Source: ANME-2 cluster archaeon
GTDB lineage: Archaea > Halobacteriota > Methanosarcinia > Methanosarcinales > Methanocomedenaceae
Direction of reading: 5' to 3'
DNA length: 13,572 nucleotides
Assembly (NCBI GenBank): GCA_023544605.1
Contig: JAMJFQ010000035.1
Coordinates: 1 to 13,572, forward strand
Position numbers and translations under genes: made by a program. Of the stretch, positions 13,044 through 13,572 are shown piece by piece. A model generated the notes under the pieces. The model saw nothing but the letters and a program-made list of their open reading frames with translations, had not been told where the DNA came from and searched no databases. The first letter of the stretch is position 1; every line of letters starts with the position of its first letter.

Positions 13044-13457
13044 ATGAAAACGATGATACTATTAATGGCGATCACTATTTCTGTCATATTTCTGAGCGGA
13101 TGTGCGGATAAAGAACCATTGCCAAACCTGGGTGCGGCTCCCTTGAGTGACCAGTATATTACCAATGCTATCAATGCGGATAACAAGGTAGTAGTAGCGC
13201 TCTTTTTATATCCAGGCGGGGCCCCATGCCAGCAGCAGCAGGTGTACCTGAACAACCTGCAGGCAAAATATGGCAACAGCCTTGTGGTGATCAATTACCC
13301 GGTCAATGATGTTGCATCGCGCCAGGCCATGAGCGATTACCTGATCGAGACGGTGCCCACCACCGTGATCATCGACGATGATGGCTATATTGTCCAGAAA
13401 TATACCACGTTGACGGACGATTCTAAACTTGACAGAACAATAAGCCAGCTGGTTTAG
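13044..13457 (+). CDS. Thioredoxin-fold lipoprotein with a degenerate active site
   Basis: A 137-residue exported protein. A hydrophobic signal (residues 3-17) leads to the lipobox LSGC with C20 as the likely lipidated cysteine, so it should be tethered outside the membrane. The rest fits a short thioredoxin fold: strand VVVALFLYPGG (49-59), PCQQQQVYLNNL (61-72), strand SLVVINYPV, then TVPTTVIIDDDG (103-114) with the cis-proline P105, and a C-terminal helix. In the CxxC position the sequence is GGAPC: the second cysteine (C62) is present but the first, nucleophilic one is glycine. It is therefore unlikely to be an ordinary disulfide oxidoreductase; a mono-cysteine reductase, chaperone or binding role is possible. 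The ATG is preceded by a weak GGTG. The TAG stop falls inside the first copy of a 32-bp direct repeat. The fold assignment is from motifs only. Confidence 0.8.
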   Translation: MKTMILLMAITISVIFLSGCADKEPLPNLGAAPLSDQYITNAINADNKVVVALFLYPGGAPCQQQQVYLNNLQAKYGNSLVVINYPVNDVASRQAMSDYLIETVPTTVIIDDDGYIVQKYTTLTDDSKLDRTISQLV

Positions 13458-13549
13458 TACCGGACATACATCCGACAGCTACACGGCTTTGAGATCGTGA
13501 TCATCGAACAGCTCGAAGGTTTAGTACCGGACATACATCCGACAGCTAC
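13451..13549. repeat. Two perfect 32-bp direct repeats 35 bp apart (CRISPR-like spacing)
   Basis: The unit beginning GGTTTAGTACCGGACATA and ending CGACAGCTAC occurs at 13451-13482 and again, without mismatch, at 13518-13549. The 35 bp between the copies are non-repetitive, and 23 further unique bases follow before the window ends. Repeat and spacer lengths both fall in the CRISPR range, and the unit has a short internal dyad CGGA-N6-TCCG. Against this, the first copy contains the stop codon of the lipoprotein gene, no A/T-rich leader separates them, and only two copies are visible. The 67-bp period is not a multiple of three, so an in-frame protein repeat is excluded. A short dispersed repeat or a local duplication are alternatives. 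Confidence 0.6.
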
Positions 13550-13572
13550 CTATGCCGCTGCCGTAGTTTACA
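13458..13572 (+). other. Right-edge segment with an open frame of uncertain status
   Basis: After the lipoprotein stop the same frame stays open to the window edge (38 codons), reading for example FEIVIIEQLEGLV and PTATYAAAVVY. It has no start codon with a ribosome site, and an open frame this short is not rare by chance. It could be the beginning of another gene, a remnant created by the duplication of the 32-bp unit, or non-coding array sequence. I do not recognise a family. Confidence 0.25.

Noticed and set aside
13455..13572. Pyrrolysine read-through of the TAG stop of the lipoprotein gene
   Set aside because: The frame is open for 38 codons after TAG, but TAG also ends the receiver and roadblock genes here at the natural family length, so it acts as an ordinary stop; 38 open codons is not significant.

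Overview
The window most likely comes from a euryarchaeon of the Methanosarcinia type (a methanogen or an ANME-2/Methanoperedens-like anaerobic methane oxidiser). This rests on the gene families: an archaeal-length TyrRS, a DUF447 protein next to a CitG-like protein, KaiC-like and roadblock/LC7 proteins, a Cache/PAS histidine kinase with a stand-alone receiver, and a MoaD-like protein ending in Gly-Gly. It also rests on archaeal-style A/T-rich TATA elements in front of genes and on Shine-Dalgarno-like sites, some with GTG or TTG starts. The assignment is inference; no rRNA, tRNA or methanogenesis marker lies in the window.

Left part (1-4980): the 3' end of a DUF302 gene (+) converges on a UbiB/AarF-family atypical kinase (-) that carries an unusual four-cysteine insertion. 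A 449-bp A/T-rich gap with a perfect 10-bp inverted repeat follows. Then come a small beta-grasp protein and a membrane pyrophosphatase with K+-independent, H+-pump signatures, both on + and each behind its own TATA-like element. A perfect 7-bp palindrome lies just upstream of the pyrophosphatase promoter, and a terminator-like hairpin follows that gene.

Middle part (5005-11276, all -): tyrS, and upstream of it what reads as one signalling operon. In transcription order it is a roadblock/LC7 protein, a double-domain KaiC-like ATPase, two tiny three-helix membrane proteins that resemble each other, a large Cache-HAMP-PAS-HisKA-HATPase kinase, and a single-domain response regulator that also has its own promoter. 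Junctions are 1-nt overlaps or gaps of 18-70 bp. This membrane-to-KaiC signalling module is the most interesting multi-gene object here.

Right part (11384-13572): a DUF447 protein and a CitG-like protein are translationally coupled on - through a 4-nt TTGA overlap. An 11-bp inverted repeat spans the end of the DUF447 gene. A divergent A/T-rich promoter region leads to a thioredoxin-fold lipoprotein (+) that lacks the first active-site cysteine. Its stop codon lies inside a perfect 32-bp direct repeat that recurs after 35 bp. That geometry resembles CRISPR, but the window ends too soon to tell.
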